NCBI GenBank assembly: GCA_050633325.1
Contig: JBOEGH010000005.1
Span: 206,423-270,422, forward strand
DNA from: UBA1672 sp050633325
GTDB lineage: Bacteria; Pseudomonadota; Alphaproteobacteria; Micavibrionales; Micavibrionaceae
Direction of reading: 5' to 3'
DNA length: 64,000 bases
Each line of letters begins with the position of its first letter. Within the stretch, counting starts at the first letter, position 1. Below are positions 17,525 through 26,137 of the stretch, one piece after another. A model generated the notes under the pieces. That model was not told where the DNA came from, ran no database searches, and saw nothing but the letters and a program-made list of their open reading frames with translations. A program made the position numbers and the translations under genes.

Positions 17525-18274
17525 TTAAGCGGGATTCTTTTGACCATCAGCCCATTCAAGACCGTACCCGAATGCACGATCCATTTCTTCATGTCCCGGA
17601 AAATATTCCGTACGATTGGTAAGCTTTATACCACCACGTACATTTTCCAATTCACCAACAGCACATAAAGATAATTTATCATCATGGGCATTCAAAGTGA
17701 CGTATAAATCGCTTTCCCCTGGAACATCGATAACTATTTGTGGGTTTAACTCTGACCAAGTTAAGGCACCTTTGTAGATATAAATGTAAACCAAAACGCG
17801 CTTTATATCCTTCCACTTTTCGCCGTTAACTAAAAGATATTCATCATCACCTTCAGTATCGCCCGTACGCTCATCGCCGGAAAGGGATATAAACGGAGGC
17901 TCATTAAAATTACCGAATTTTTCACCAAAAGCCTGAATAGAACCGCGAGTCCCATCTTGCATTTCATACAAACAGCCAACATCAAGATCAACGCCAATTT
18001 TGCGAACTTTCTTGAACCACTTACCAAACATGCCAGAGTTTTCTACACGAATATTATCCCATGCGACACCAATCATAAAAGATTCAAAACCTTCATCACC
18101 TGGAGATATAGCGACACTATCGCCTATATTTGCCAAAAATTCACAATTATCTGGATGGTCACTAGCAACGCGGTAACCAGCAGCACCAAGAGAAGCACCA
18201 TGACCAGAGAAATCAACAATACTTTCACTAGCCTGTGTTAACGATGTAACAGAGCAATTTTCTTTTTTAGACAT
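17525..18274 (-). CDS. TerD/TerA-like domain protein
   Basis: The 249-residue protein has a TerD fold with the calcium-site stretch ERTGDTEGDDEYLLVNG near residues 135-151, and IGVDLDVGCLYEMQDG before it. The C-terminal part (TEYFPGHEEMDRAFGYGLEWADG) goes beyond the minimal domain and recalls the TerA-type members. It shares only the fold signature with the TerD gene two positions downstream, so the two are diverged paralogues. It is the first gene of the TerD-antiporter-TerD operon. ATG at 18274 is the only sensible start; a short gap separates it from the membrane protein upstream. Confidence 0.85.
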   Translation of the reverse strand: MSKKENCSVTSLTQASESIVDFSGHGASLGAAGYRVASDHPDNCEFLANIGDSVAISPGDEGFESFMIGVAWDNIRVENSGMFGKWFKKVRKIGVDLDVGCLYEMQDGTRGSIQAFGEKFGNFNEPPFISLSGDERTGDTEGDDEYLLVNGEKWKDIKRVLVYIYIYKGALTWSELNPQIVIDVPGESDLYVTLNAHDDKLSLCAVGELENVRGGIKLTNRTEYFPGHEEMDRAFGYGLEWADGQKNPA

Positions 18275-18361
18275 TCAGATAATCTTCCCTTTAAAAATAA
18301 CAACCACCTAGCCATACACAATATCACTACCAGCATAATAAATAAAGATAAGAGATTACCA

Positions 18362-19048
18362 CTATTCAGATACAGGGCGTTCTGAGATAAGCCTTTTGCG
18401 CAACATGACACAATATAACAAGACAAAGTAAAACAAATATAATTCCTGAACTTCACTTCCTCTTACAAACAGTTGGATACCAAACACATCTGCTTTATCT
18501 GCAATTTTAAGCGCAAGAAATATTCCCGCTGTCACACTCAATAAACCGGACGGGTAAATAATATTAAAACGTGCAGGTAATATTGAAGGCTTAACCTTCA
18601 TTAATAAGGGCATAATTATACCGCCTATTATAACACCAATTTCTAAAATCAACCTTGGCTTTTGATCTAGCCATGATGATGTATTATGCAAATTTGTTTC
18701 ACCCTGATCATTTAACTGATTCCAATAATCGGGCGTTGACCAATTCATTATATGCTGCCCCCAACTAACCTCTTCACCTGCAACGTAAAAGCAACTAAGA
18801 GCAGCTAAACCAATCCAGCCAACCAGCCAAGGATCTCGCCTCACGTTAACCAAACGCAACATTGTCACCGCAGTTATAAATGCCAAAAATATAATAATAA
18901 ACTGAACAAATTCGTGAGGGCCGCTTTCAGAATGCATTACAGATAGTGTTTCTTCCGGCAAAGACACCTCTAAACAAATCTGCGCGAAAATCACAGATAA
19001 TGGAATCCATAACCAAAAAAAGGAAAATATATTTTTATTTTTAAACAT
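18362..19048 (-). CDS. Multi-pass membrane protein of unknown function
   Basis: A 228-residue protein with about six hydrophobic segments (near residues 8-28, 45-65, 78-95, 138-158, 165-185 and 200-218). The loop after the third segment carries a conserved-looking signature, GEEVSWGQHI and then NDQGETNLHN, which I have seen in a widespread uncharacterised membrane family. The acidic and His residues suggest a functional site at the membrane face. ATG at 19048. It lies 87 bases upstream of the TerD-type gene on the same strand and could be part of that transcript. Confidence 0.75.
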   Translation of the reverse strand: MFKNKNIFSFFWLWIPLSVIFAQICLEVSLPEETLSVMHSESGPHEFVQFIIIFLAFITAVTMLRLVNVRRDPWLVGWIGLAALSCFYVAGEEVSWGQHIMNWSTPDYWNQLNDQGETNLHNTSSWLDQKPRLILEIGVIIGGIIMPLLMKVKPSILPARFNIIYPSGLLSVTAGIFLALKIADKADVFGIQLFVRGSEVQELYLFYFVLLYCVMLRKRLISERPVSE

Positions 19049-19150
19049 CGAATAAAGTCTCTTGAAAACAAACTATAATCGTTACAAACTCTTACCGATA
19101 TTGTCAATCTAGACTTGTAAAGTGCATTAAATATAACCGTCACATAAACA

Positions 19151-19180
19151 AGCATTAACAAGCATTAACAAGCATTAACA
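19151..19180 (+). repeat. Three tandem copies of a 10-bp unit
   Basis: The unit AGCATTAACA occurs three times without a break, about 42 bases upstream of the metallo-beta-lactamase-fold gene and about 100 bases upstream of the opposite-strand membrane-protein gene. The 10-bp period equals one DNA helical turn, so it could be a direct-repeat binding site; slippage of a simple repeat is the plainer explanation. Confidence 0.7.
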
Positions 19181-19221
19181 ATAAGAAATAACATTGAACA
19201 ACCTAAGAAAGCACAAGTAAA

Positions 19222-20109
19222 ATGAAATACAGCCCTCTGATTATTTTAACATTATGTGTATCTGCATTATCCGCAAACGCACAAGATAGTGATGTAAAAA
19301 CCAGCAATATAAAAAACGATATCCACCTACTAGTCAGCCCCCAAGGCGGTAACGTTGTGGTTTCAACAGGTGAAGATGGAACTTTTCTTATCGACGACCA
19401 GCTAACAGGGCGCAGTGAAATAATAAAAGTAGAAGCAAAAAAGATAAACGATCAAAACATAAAGTTTATTCTTAATACGCATTACCATTTTGACCATACA
19501 GGTGGTAATGAATATTTTGGCGAAAATGACGCCGTAATTATTGCACATGACAGCGTAAGAAAACGCCTTAGCACAAAGCAATTCATTACTCACTTTGGTA
19601 AAGAAATGCTTCCTCTTTCTAAAGATGGGTTACCCAAAGTCACATTTTCAAAAGACACAACATTACATTACAATAATGAGGAAATTAAAATAATACATTT
19701 TCCAAAGGCACACACCGATGGTGATGTTATCGCGCACTTTGCAAATTCTAATGTTATCGTTGCTGGTGACCTGATATTTAACGGTATGTATCCATTTATA
19801 GACACAGAACATGGCGGATCTATTAACGGCCTGCTCAGCGCACATGAGAAGCTACTATCAATGTCTGATGATGAAACTATCATAATTCCCGGCCATGGTG
19901 ATCCAATGACCAAAAACGATCTAAAATCATACTATAAAAATCTGAAAAAGATCACAGACAGTATAAAAACTGCCATAGCAGAGAATAGAACTCTGGAGCA
20001 AACAATTGCAGCAAAACCAACTAAAGAGTTCGATGTAACCATGGGTAATGGCGTAGTAAAGCCAGATGCTTTTACATCTATATTATACAATGACTTAGTT
20101 GCAAAGTAA
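19222..20109 (+). CDS. Secreted metallo-beta-lactamase-fold hydrolase
   Basis: A 295-residue protein with a Sec signal peptide (residues 1-20, ending SANA) and one metallo-beta-lactamase domain. The zinc motif THYHFDHTGG is near residues 87-96, with a third His in KAHTDGDV near 160 and IIPGHGDP near 221. The overall pattern resembles the broad periplasmic MBL-fold hydrolases related to subclass B3 or glyoxalase II-like enzymes. The substrate cannot be assigned, and antibiotic resistance should not be assumed. A 10-bp triple repeat lies in its upstream region. It is followed by a bidirectional terminator and the convergent ccoS. Confidence 0.88.
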   Translation: MKYSPLIILTLCVSALSANAQDSDVKTSNIKNDIHLLVSPQGGNVVVSTGEDGTFLIDDQLTGRSEIIKVEAKKINDQNIKFILNTHYHFDHTGGNEYFGENDAVIIAHDSVRKRLSTKQFITHFGKEMLPLSKDGLPKVTFSKDTTLHYNNEEIKIIHFPKAHTDGDVIAHFANSNVIVAGDLIFNGMYPFIDTEHGGSINGLLSAHEKLLSMSDDETIIIPGHGDPMTKNDLKSYYKNLKKITDSIKTAIAENRTLEQTIAAKPTKEFDVTMGNGVVKPDAFTSILYNDLVAK

Positions 20110-20124
20110 CACTAACTAAAAGAT

Positions 20125-20147
20125 GGCTGGCTTAATTAATGCCAGCC
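20125..20147. terminator. Bidirectional intrinsic terminator
   Basis: Perfect seven-base arms GGCTGGC (20125-20131) and GCCAGCC (20141-20147) enclose a nine-base AT loop. On the minus strand the hairpin is followed by ATCTTTTAG, a usable U-tract, just after the ccoS stop. On the plus strand it is followed by TCTTAAC, so it could also end the metallo-hydrolase transcript. Its place between convergent genes fits. Confidence 0.75.
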
Positions 20148-20153
20148 TCTTAA

Positions 20154-20321
20154 CTAATCTGTTCGATCATCTTCAGGCGCTTTATCGTTATCAAATAATA
20201 TACGATGCGCAGCTCCATCCAAATCATCATACTGACCTGACTTCAGACTCCATATGAACGCCACCAGACCAATTAAGCCTAGAAGTAACGCGATTGGAAT
20301 AAGGTAAATTAAAACGCTCAT
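20154..20321 (-). CDS. ccoS: Cbb3-type oxidase assembly protein CcoS
   Basis: A 55-residue protein found by reading the minus strand after ccoI. It begins MSVLIYLIPIALLLGLIG, one membrane helix, and continues with WSLKSGQYDDLDGAAHRILF, the hallmark of CcoS. CcoS is needed for cofactor insertion into the cbb3-type cytochrome oxidase. Its ATG at 20321 overlaps the ccoI stop as ATGA, so the two are translationally coupled. It is the last gene of the cco operon; a hairpin terminator follows seven bases after the stop. Confidence 0.95.
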   Translation of the reverse strand: MSVLIYLIPIALLLGLIGLVAFIWSLKSGQYDDLDGAAHRILFDNDKAPEDDRTD

Positions 20322-22558
20322 ATTTTGAACCTTAACCTAAAAGAATTGGCAATTACAATCAAAGAAGACCCCGACATTGCAAGAGCAGCAATCAAAGGAG
20401 TTACAAACCCACCCAAAGCCAATGGAACGGCAACAGCATTATAAAGAACAGCCAATGCAAAGTTATGCTTCACCAATGTTTGCGTCAGGCAAGACACTTT
20501 ATATGTTTGGTATACTGGTGAGAATTTATCACCCATAAATATGATATCCGCAGCATTCTGCGCCATATCAATTGCACTTCCCGGCGCCATAGATACATCA
20601 GCCCCCGCCAAAACAGGCGCATCATTAAGTCCGTCACCAACCATCATTACTTTTCGGCCTTCGTTGCGCAACTCTTCCAGAACTTCAAATTTTTGCGTCG
20701 GAGTTTTCTCCGCATATATTGTGTCTATACCGCACTCACTTGCAATTTTGTTAACAACAGAGGAGCGATCACCAGACAACATAATAACCTGCAATCCATC
20801 ATTTTGAAATTGCGTTACTATTTCCTTGGCATCATCACGAAGGTTATCAGTAAATTCGAATACAATGCTATCCTCTCCCTCTATACTAAGCCAAATCTCA
20901 AGATTTTCTGATATATCGGCATCCCGGTCGCCACAATAAGAACGGCTTCCCAATTTTATTTCTTTACCATCATATAACCCTGAAAGCCCCTTACCTGCGT
21001 GCTCTTGGACATTATCGATATCTATCAATTTACCACTATATGCTTCACTTAACGCATTTGATAAAGGGTGAGTACTATATGCCGCGAGCGATGACGCTAT
21101 TTGCATCATATCACCATTATAGCTACCGAATAATGCCGGACGACCAAGGGTTAGAGTCCCAGTCTTATCAAGTAAAATCGTGTCTATACACGCCAATCTT
21201 TCTAACGCATCACCTGATTTAACCAGAATAGATGACTTCATAAGGCGACCGCTTGCCAGAACTTGCACAACAGGAACGGCCAGACCCAATGCACATGGGC
21301 AAGTGATAATCAAAACAGTAATAGAGATCATCAAGGAATCTTGCCACTGCAAACCGCCGAAAAACCACCAACCGATAAATGCTACCAATGCGCAACTATG
21401 AACAACGGGGGTATAGAGTTGCGCCGCCTTATCTGCCAAACGTACGTACCGTGCTTGACCTTGGCCTGCCTTTTCCATCAGGCGCACAATATCACTAAGC
21501 AAAGAATTATCCGCAACCTTTAACACCTTCACCGTTACAGGCGCACCAATATTCATCGTTCCTGCGAAAACTTCTGTATCTATAGATACTTCACGCGGCA
21601 AAGTTTCACCAGTAACCAAAGAGGTATCAACCTCACTAATACCCTCAATTACAACACCATCAACAGGAAATTTTTCACCTGCAGAAACACGTACAATCAT
21701 TCCTTCTTGTAAATCGCGTATCATAACGCGACGCACACTTCCGGAATCTACAACATTGGCAAATCCGCTCAATGTACTTAATAAATCCGTAGCAGTAGAT
21801 CTGGCGTTTTTACGTGCACGAAAATCTAAATACCGGCCAACCAATAAGAAAAACATTAACATCACAGCAGAGTCAAAATACACATGCTCACCATGGTTAA
21901 TTGTTTCAGACAAGCTCATACCACCTGCTAAAAACAAAGCAAGCGAAATTGGAACATCCATATTAGTATGCCCTGATTTCAATGCTTTAATAGCCGATCG
22001 AAAAAAAGGACGGCCTGAGAATAAAATGGTTGGCAATGCGATTACCGCAGATATCCAATGCATGAAATCACGTGTTGCAACCCCCATAGTATCAGAAGAT
22101 GTGCTCCACACACCGACAGATAATAACATAACATTACCCATCGCAAAGCCTGCTACGCCAAGGCAAAGAAGTAAGAATTTTTCTTGTGCTTTGGTTTCGT
22201 CTTTTTCCACTTCAGGATCATAAGGGTTAACGCTGTAACCTAAAGACTCAACAGTTTTGACAAATCCATTTGCAAGCTGCGCATCACCTTCCCACACCAT
22301 AGACAATCTACGAGTAGAAAAGTTCAAACGCGCAGTTTTAATAGATTCATCAACCGATAGAGATGATTCAATTTTCTGAATACAAGCCGCACAATATACG
22401 CCACTGACCAAGACAGATAATTCATACAAACCATCAGATCTTTTATCAACAAGGCTTTCATATCCTGCATCTGCTTTATAGGAATCTACTTCTTCATAAA
22501 GTCGTAGCTCGTCTGAAATTCCTTGTTGTCCCATGTTACCTTCAAATTTGCTGTCCAT
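20318..22558 (-). CDS. ccoI: Copper-translocating P-type ATPase CcoI (FixI)
   Basis: The 746-residue ATPase supplies copper for the cbb3 oxidase. An N-terminal heavy-metal domain has CAAC in GVYCAACIQKIE (about residues 53-64). Membrane helices follow, with the CPC metal site in TCPCALGLA, the phosphorylation motif DKTGTLT, and GDGLNDAPVL in the hinge. The N-terminus (SDELRLYEEV before the metal domain) is typical of CcoI/FixI. The ATG at 22558 places the first 73 bases inside the end of ccoH; a second ATG at 22534 shortens this to 49. No start after the ccoH stop keeps the metal-binding domain intact. Confidence 0.95.
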   Translation of the reverse strand: MDSKFEGNMGQQGISDELRLYEEVDSYKADAGYESLVDKRSDGLYELSVLVSGVYCAACIQKIESSLSVDESIKTARLNFSTRRLSMVWEGDAQLANGFVKTVESLGYSVNPYDPEVEKDETKAQEKFLLLCLGVAGFAMGNVMLLSVGVWSTSSDTMGVATRDFMHWISAVIALPTILFSGRPFFRSAIKALKSGHTNMDVPISLALFLAGGMSLSETINHGEHVYFDSAVMLMFFLLVGRYLDFRARKNARSTATDLLSTLSGFANVVDSGSVRRVMIRDLQEGMIVRVSAGEKFPVDGVVIEGISEVDTSLVTGETLPREVSIDTEVFAGTMNIGAPVTVKVLKVADNSLLSDIVRLMEKAGQGQARYVRLADKAAQLYTPVVHSCALVAFIGWWFFGGLQWQDSLMISITVLIITCPCALGLAVPVVQVLASGRLMKSSILVKSGDALERLACIDTILLDKTGTLTLGRPALFGSYNGDMMQIASSLAAYSTHPLSNALSEAYSGKLIDIDNVQEHAGKGLSGLYDGKEIKLGSRSYCGDRDADISENLEIWLSIEGEDSIVFEFTDNLRDDAKEIVTQFQNDGLQVIMLSGDRSSVVNKIASECGIDTIYAEKTPTQKFEVLEELRNEGRKVMMVGDGLNDAPVLAGADVSMAPGSAIDMAQNAADIIFMGDKFSPVYQTYKVSCLTQTLVKHNFALAVLYNAVAVPLALGGFVTPLIAALAMSGSSLIVIANSFRLRFKI

Positions 22559-22935
22559 ATACCAGACATAGGAAGATTAAGCTTTGCCTCATACACACCA
22601 TTTCCTATATGTGGCAATTCTACATTAAAATCACTACCATCTTTAACAGACCTTATGATACGTGCCACAACCAAAGAATCATGCATCGGCAGCTCCCAAC
22701 GCAAAACCCCATCATTATAAGACACCTTATGGTCTATATCTGGCTGAGATTTAGCCTTTTTTAATGTGTCATTAAAAGCCAAACCCTTTTCATACGGGTT
22801 TTTCACAACGACACCACTATGGCTATCCAGTGCAACATAAATAAAAATACTATTAACGATTATAATAAGTACAAAAAACGCGAAAAAGCACAGAAACACA
22901 AATCTACCGTCAGATTTTTTATTAACGCCACCCAT
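22486..22935 (-). CDS. ccoH: Cbb3 oxidase assembly protein CcoH (FixH)
   Basis: A 149-residue protein with one N-terminal membrane helix (residues 11-35) and a periplasmic FixH-like domain (NPYEKGLAFNDTLKKA near 43-58, LPMSGIWTANLKVTW near the end). CcoH associates with the cbb3 oxidase and supports its assembly. It begins two bases after the ccoG stop, and its 3' end overlaps the ccoI coding sequence by up to 73 bases, a long overlap even for this compact operon. Confidence 0.92.
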   Translation of the reverse strand: MGGVNKKSDGRFVFLCFFAFFVLIIIVNSIFIYVALDSHSGVVVKNPYEKGLAFNDTLKKAKSQPDIDHKVSYNDGVLRWELPMHDSLVVARIIRSVKDGSDFNVELPHIGNGVYEAKLNLPMSGIWTANLKVTWDNKEFQTSYDFMKK

Positions 22936-22937
22936 AT

Positions 22938-24356
22938 CTATTCTCTACCACTTATAAACACAGCATCATAACTGTCTTCCACTTCACCATCACTAAGTGT
23001 AAATACAATATCACGCGGTGATGCCGGCTCTACATTTGCACTAACAAAAACATGGTAAGACCCTACACTATCTGCAGGCACATACAGACTGTTAGAATCA
23101 ATTTTTCCTGCTGCTTTTACCTGAATAGTGGCATCACTCAAACCATCTAAAGATAATTTATAAGTCCTATGATCATGAGTTTTGTTCAGTATTTTAATAA
23201 CATAACCATTGCGAATATTACCATCGGATAATTGAACAAACAGCGGATTACGGTCATGTAAAACATGAAGCTCTACAGGATCACGCATTATCAGTGAAGC
23301 AAGCATCACGCCACCTACAACTGCTAAAATACACGCATAATATAGAGTACGAATTCGTAACAGCTTAAACTTCTCTTTACCGCCCTTAACCTCTGCTTCC
23401 ATATGATTGATAGTGTCATAACGAATAAGGCCCAAAGGTCTGTCAATTTTTTCCATGATATTGTTACAAGCATCAACACAAAGGCCACAGGCAATACACT
23501 CCATCTGCAAACCATTGCGAATATCAATGCCGGTTGGACAAACTTGAACGCAAGCACTGCAATCTATACAGTCGCCACGCCCTTCCCAACTAGTGCCTTT
23601 TTTATGCTTGCCGCGCTTTTCACCACGCTTTTCATCATAGCCGATGACAAGGGTATCACGATCAAACATTGCTGATTGAAACCGTGCATATGGGCACATA
23701 TACATGCAGACTTGCTCACGCGCGAAACCAGCCATAAGGTATGTGCTAAAGGTTAAACCACCTATGAAAATCAAAACAGTAGTTGATACATCAAGCTCAA
23801 AAAAACTGCGCACCAATGTTGGCGCGTCATTAAAATATAAAACAAACGAACCCGCAGTACACCATCCGATAACAATCCAAATAAAATGGGTTATTCCGAT
23901 TTTACGTATTTTGTCTAATGTCCACGGAGATTCATGCAACTTCTTACGTGCATTCCGATCACCTTGAACAATACGCTCAACCCAAACGAACAAATCCGTC
24001 CAAACAGTTTGCGGACAAACATAACCGCACCAAACGCGACCAAATAAACTGGTAACGAAAAACAGGGCAATCGCCGCAAGAATAAGAATACCTGTAAATA
24101 CATATACCTCTTGTGGCCAGATCTCAATCCAAAACCAATAAGCACGCGCATTCTCTAAATCAATTAAGACTGCCTGATTAGGGGCATTAGGGCCACGATC
24201 CCAACGTATAAACGGCGTTAGATAATAAATCCCGAGGGTAATAACCATCGCGATCCATTTAAAAGTACGGTATCTGCCAAAAACCCTCTTTGGATAAATT
24301 TTTTCTTGTTTAGCAAAATATTGAACGCCCTGCAGATTATTGTTCGCCTGCCCCAT
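22938..24356 (-). CDS. ccoG: Cbb3 oxidase accessory iron-sulfur protein CcoG (FixG)
   Basis: A 472-residue membrane protein with several helices in its first half. Two 4Fe-4S cluster motifs, CIDCSACVQVCP and CIACGLCVDAC, lie at about residues 260-305. A C-terminal periplasmic Ig-like domain follows (YVPADSVGSYHVFV). CcoG is thought to reduce Cu(II) for delivery to the oxidase. ATG at 24356 is chosen over an upstream GTG at 24380 because AGAGGA lies eight bases before it. Even so the gene overlaps ccoP by 20 bases. Confidence 0.94.
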   Translation of the reverse strand: MGQANNNLQGVQYFAKQEKIYPKRVFGRYRTFKWIAMVITLGIYYLTPFIRWDRGPNAPNQAVLIDLENARAYWFWIEIWPQEVYVFTGILILAAIALFFVTSLFGRVWCGYVCPQTVWTDLFVWVERIVQGDRNARKKLHESPWTLDKIRKIGITHFIWIVIGWCTAGSFVLYFNDAPTLVRSFFELDVSTTVLIFIGGLTFSTYLMAGFAREQVCMYMCPYARFQSAMFDRDTLVIGYDEKRGEKRGKHKKGTSWEGRGDCIDCSACVQVCPTGIDIRNGLQMECIACGLCVDACNNIMEKIDRPLGLIRYDTINHMEAEVKGGKEKFKLLRIRTLYYACILAVVGGVMLASLIMRDPVELHVLHDRNPLFVQLSDGNIRNGYVIKILNKTHDHRTYKLSLDGLSDATIQVKAAGKIDSNSLYVPADSVGSYHVFVSANVEPASPRDIVFTLSDGEVEDSYDAVFISGRE

Positions 24357-25245
24357 ATTCAGTATCCTCTTCTCCACCACCTAATTGATGTAAAAACACA
24401 GTCAATTGTTTCAGAGTATTTTCATCCAAACGAGTTCCCCATGCAGGCATCATTCCTGCGCGCGAATTAAACACCGTTGTATAGATAGAATCACGATCAC
24501 CGCCATATAACCAAATTTTATCTGTTAGGTTAGGCGCGCCAAACTCCTTTAAACCTTTGCCATCTTCACCATGACATGAGGCACATTGTTGCTTAAATAT
24601 TACTTTACCTTGCACCTCATGGCCATGAGTTTTACCTCCGGACATACTCAAAACATAATCAACAACAGAGTCAATTTCGTCACGTTTAAGCAATCCATCC
24701 TTACCAAAGGCAGGCATCTGTGATTGGCGAGTATCAAAACTTCCTTTAACACGAATACCGTACTTAATAGTTTGATGAATATCGGATAGCTGACCACCCC
24801 ATATCCAATCATCATCATTTAAGTTAGGATATCCCGGCGCACCCGCACCACCAGTACCATGACATGTAGCACAATTATCTTTAAATACAGACGCACCACC
24901 AGCCATCGCAAAGGCATACAGCTCTTCATCATTCATAATATCTTTAAATGATGCATCCTCAAAACGATCAAGGTAAACGCGCTGACGCTCTACTATTTCA
25001 TTTTGATTTGCCTCAAGCTCATTAAACTGTGTGTATGAACCAGTTCCCTCTGTGCTTCCGCTCAAAGTTGGCCACGCCGGATAAACGACCCAATACCAAA
25101 CAGACCAAATTATCGAAACATATAATATCCAAAGCCACCAACGTGGCAATGGATTATTCAACTCTCTCAGGCCATCCCATTCATGCCCCGTAGTTTCAAT
25201 ACCTGTGACTTCATCAACTACTTTATTCTTTTGATCGTCGCTCAT
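24337..25245 (-). CDS. ccoP: Cbb3-type cytochrome c oxidase subunit CcoP
   Basis: The 302-residue di-haem subunit receives electrons from soluble cytochrome c. It has one or two membrane helices near residues 35-60 and two cytochrome c domains with CATCH near residue 124 and CASCH near 219. Met ligands are plausible in the QMPAFG and MMPAWG segments. An excellent AGGAGG Shine-Dalgarno, lying inside the end of ccoQ, precedes ATG 25245. The start overlaps the ccoQ stop as ATGA. Confidence 0.96.
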   Translation of the reverse strand: MSDDQKNKVVDEVTGIETTGHEWDGLRELNNPLPRWWLWILYVSIIWSVWYWVVYPAWPTLSGSTEGTGSYTQFNELEANQNEIVERQRVYLDRFEDASFKDIMNDEELYAFAMAGGASVFKDNCATCHGTGGAGAPGYPNLNDDDWIWGGQLSDIHQTIKYGIRVKGSFDTRQSQMPAFGKDGLLKRDEIDSVVDYVLSMSGGKTHGHEVQGKVIFKQQCASCHGEDGKGLKEFGAPNLTDKIWLYGGDRDSIYTTVFNSRAGMMPAWGTRLDENTLKQLTVFLHQLGGGEEDTEYGAGEQ

Positions 25246-25397
25246 TCTTCGCCCTCCTGAAAAGGAATATTACCATGTTCTTTATAGGTTTTTTTCGCAC
25301 CCGGACGTAATGTCCATAACAATATGCCACAGAAAAAAACAAAGAAAAAAATCAGCCCAACAAGACCAAAATCAGCACTAGCAAATATCTGCTTCAT
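25242..25397 (-). CDS. ccoQ: Cbb3-type oxidase small subunit CcoQ (FixQ)
   Basis: A 51-residue single-helix protein in the gap between ccoO and ccoP. It reads MKQIFASADFGLVGLIFF and continues through a helix into WTLRPGAKKTYKEHGNIP, the typical CcoQ tail. CcoQ stabilises the assembled oxidase. Both ends overlap neighbours by four bases (ATGA with the ccoO stop; its own TGA within the ccoP ATG region), which points to tight translational coupling. Confidence 0.93.
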   Translation of the reverse strand: MKQIFASADFGLVGLIFFFVFFCGILLWTLRPGAKKTYKEHGNIPFQEGEE

Positions 25398-26137
25398 TCC
25401 GCGTCTCCCTCTACATTTTTCGCAGCAGAGAAATCAACCATAGTTCCCAAAACCTGTAAATAAGCAACAAGTGCATCCATCTCGGATATCATATTAGGGT
25501 TACCATCAAAGTCACGCGCATTAACATCCGCACCATAGCGCTCTTGTAAACCGGCAATGTCTGTTCTTTCCTCACCGGTTGCCTGCACCACAGCATCTTT
25601 TTCTGCCCATTCAATCATCTCATCAGTATATGGAACACCTAAAGTACGTAGAGTTTTAAAGTGACGATCAAGGTCGTGAATTTTAGCACCATTATTTAAT
25701 AAGAAGCCATATGAAGGCATAACAGATTCAGGGACTAAATCTCTTGGCTCTTTTAAATGTGCAACATGCCATTCATCAGAGTATTTACCGCCAACACGCG
25801 CCAAATCCGGCCCTGTACGTTTTGATCCCCAAAGAAACGGATAGTCATACATACTCTCAGCAGCCAAAGAATAATGTCCGTAACGCACAACTTCATCACG
25901 AAGCGGACGAATATGTTGAGAGTGACACGACGTACAATTCTCTCTTATATAAATATTCTGTCCTGCTAACTCTAATGGAGTATATGGTCGCATTCCCTCT
26001 ACCGGCTCAATCACCGTTTCCATACGAAACAACGGTACAATTTCAACCAAGCCACCAATTGAAACCACTAGAATTGTAAGTCCCAGCAATACTAGGGAAT
26101 TACGCTCTAGCTTTGCATGTTTATCCATCAAGCTCAT
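25394..26137 (-). CDS. ccoO: Cbb3-type oxidase mono-haem subunit CcoO
   Basis: The 247-residue subunit has an N-terminal membrane anchor (about residues 15-37) and one cytochrome c domain with the haem motif CTSCHSQH near residues 68-75. The conserved VRYGHYSLAAES and KRTGPDLARVGGKYS segments follow. It passes electrons from CcoP to the catalytic subunit. ATG at 26137 overlaps the ccoN stop as ATGA. Its length is normal for the family. Confidence 0.96.
   Translation of the reverse strand: MSLMDKHAKLERNSLVLLGLTILVVSIGGLVEIVPLFRMETVIEPVEGMRPYTPLELAGQNIYIRENCTSCHSQHIRPLRDEVVRYGHYSLAAESMYDYPFLWGSKRTGPDLARVGGKYSDEWHVAHLKEPRDLVPESVMPSYGFLLNNGAKIHDLDRHFKTLRTLGVPYTDEMIEWAEKDAVVQATGEERTDIAGLQERYGADVNARDFDGNPNMISEMDALVAYLQVLGTMVDFSAAKNVEGDAE

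Noticed and set aside
19151..19180. CRISPR array
   Set aside because: The units are 10 bp with no spacers and no cas genes are near.
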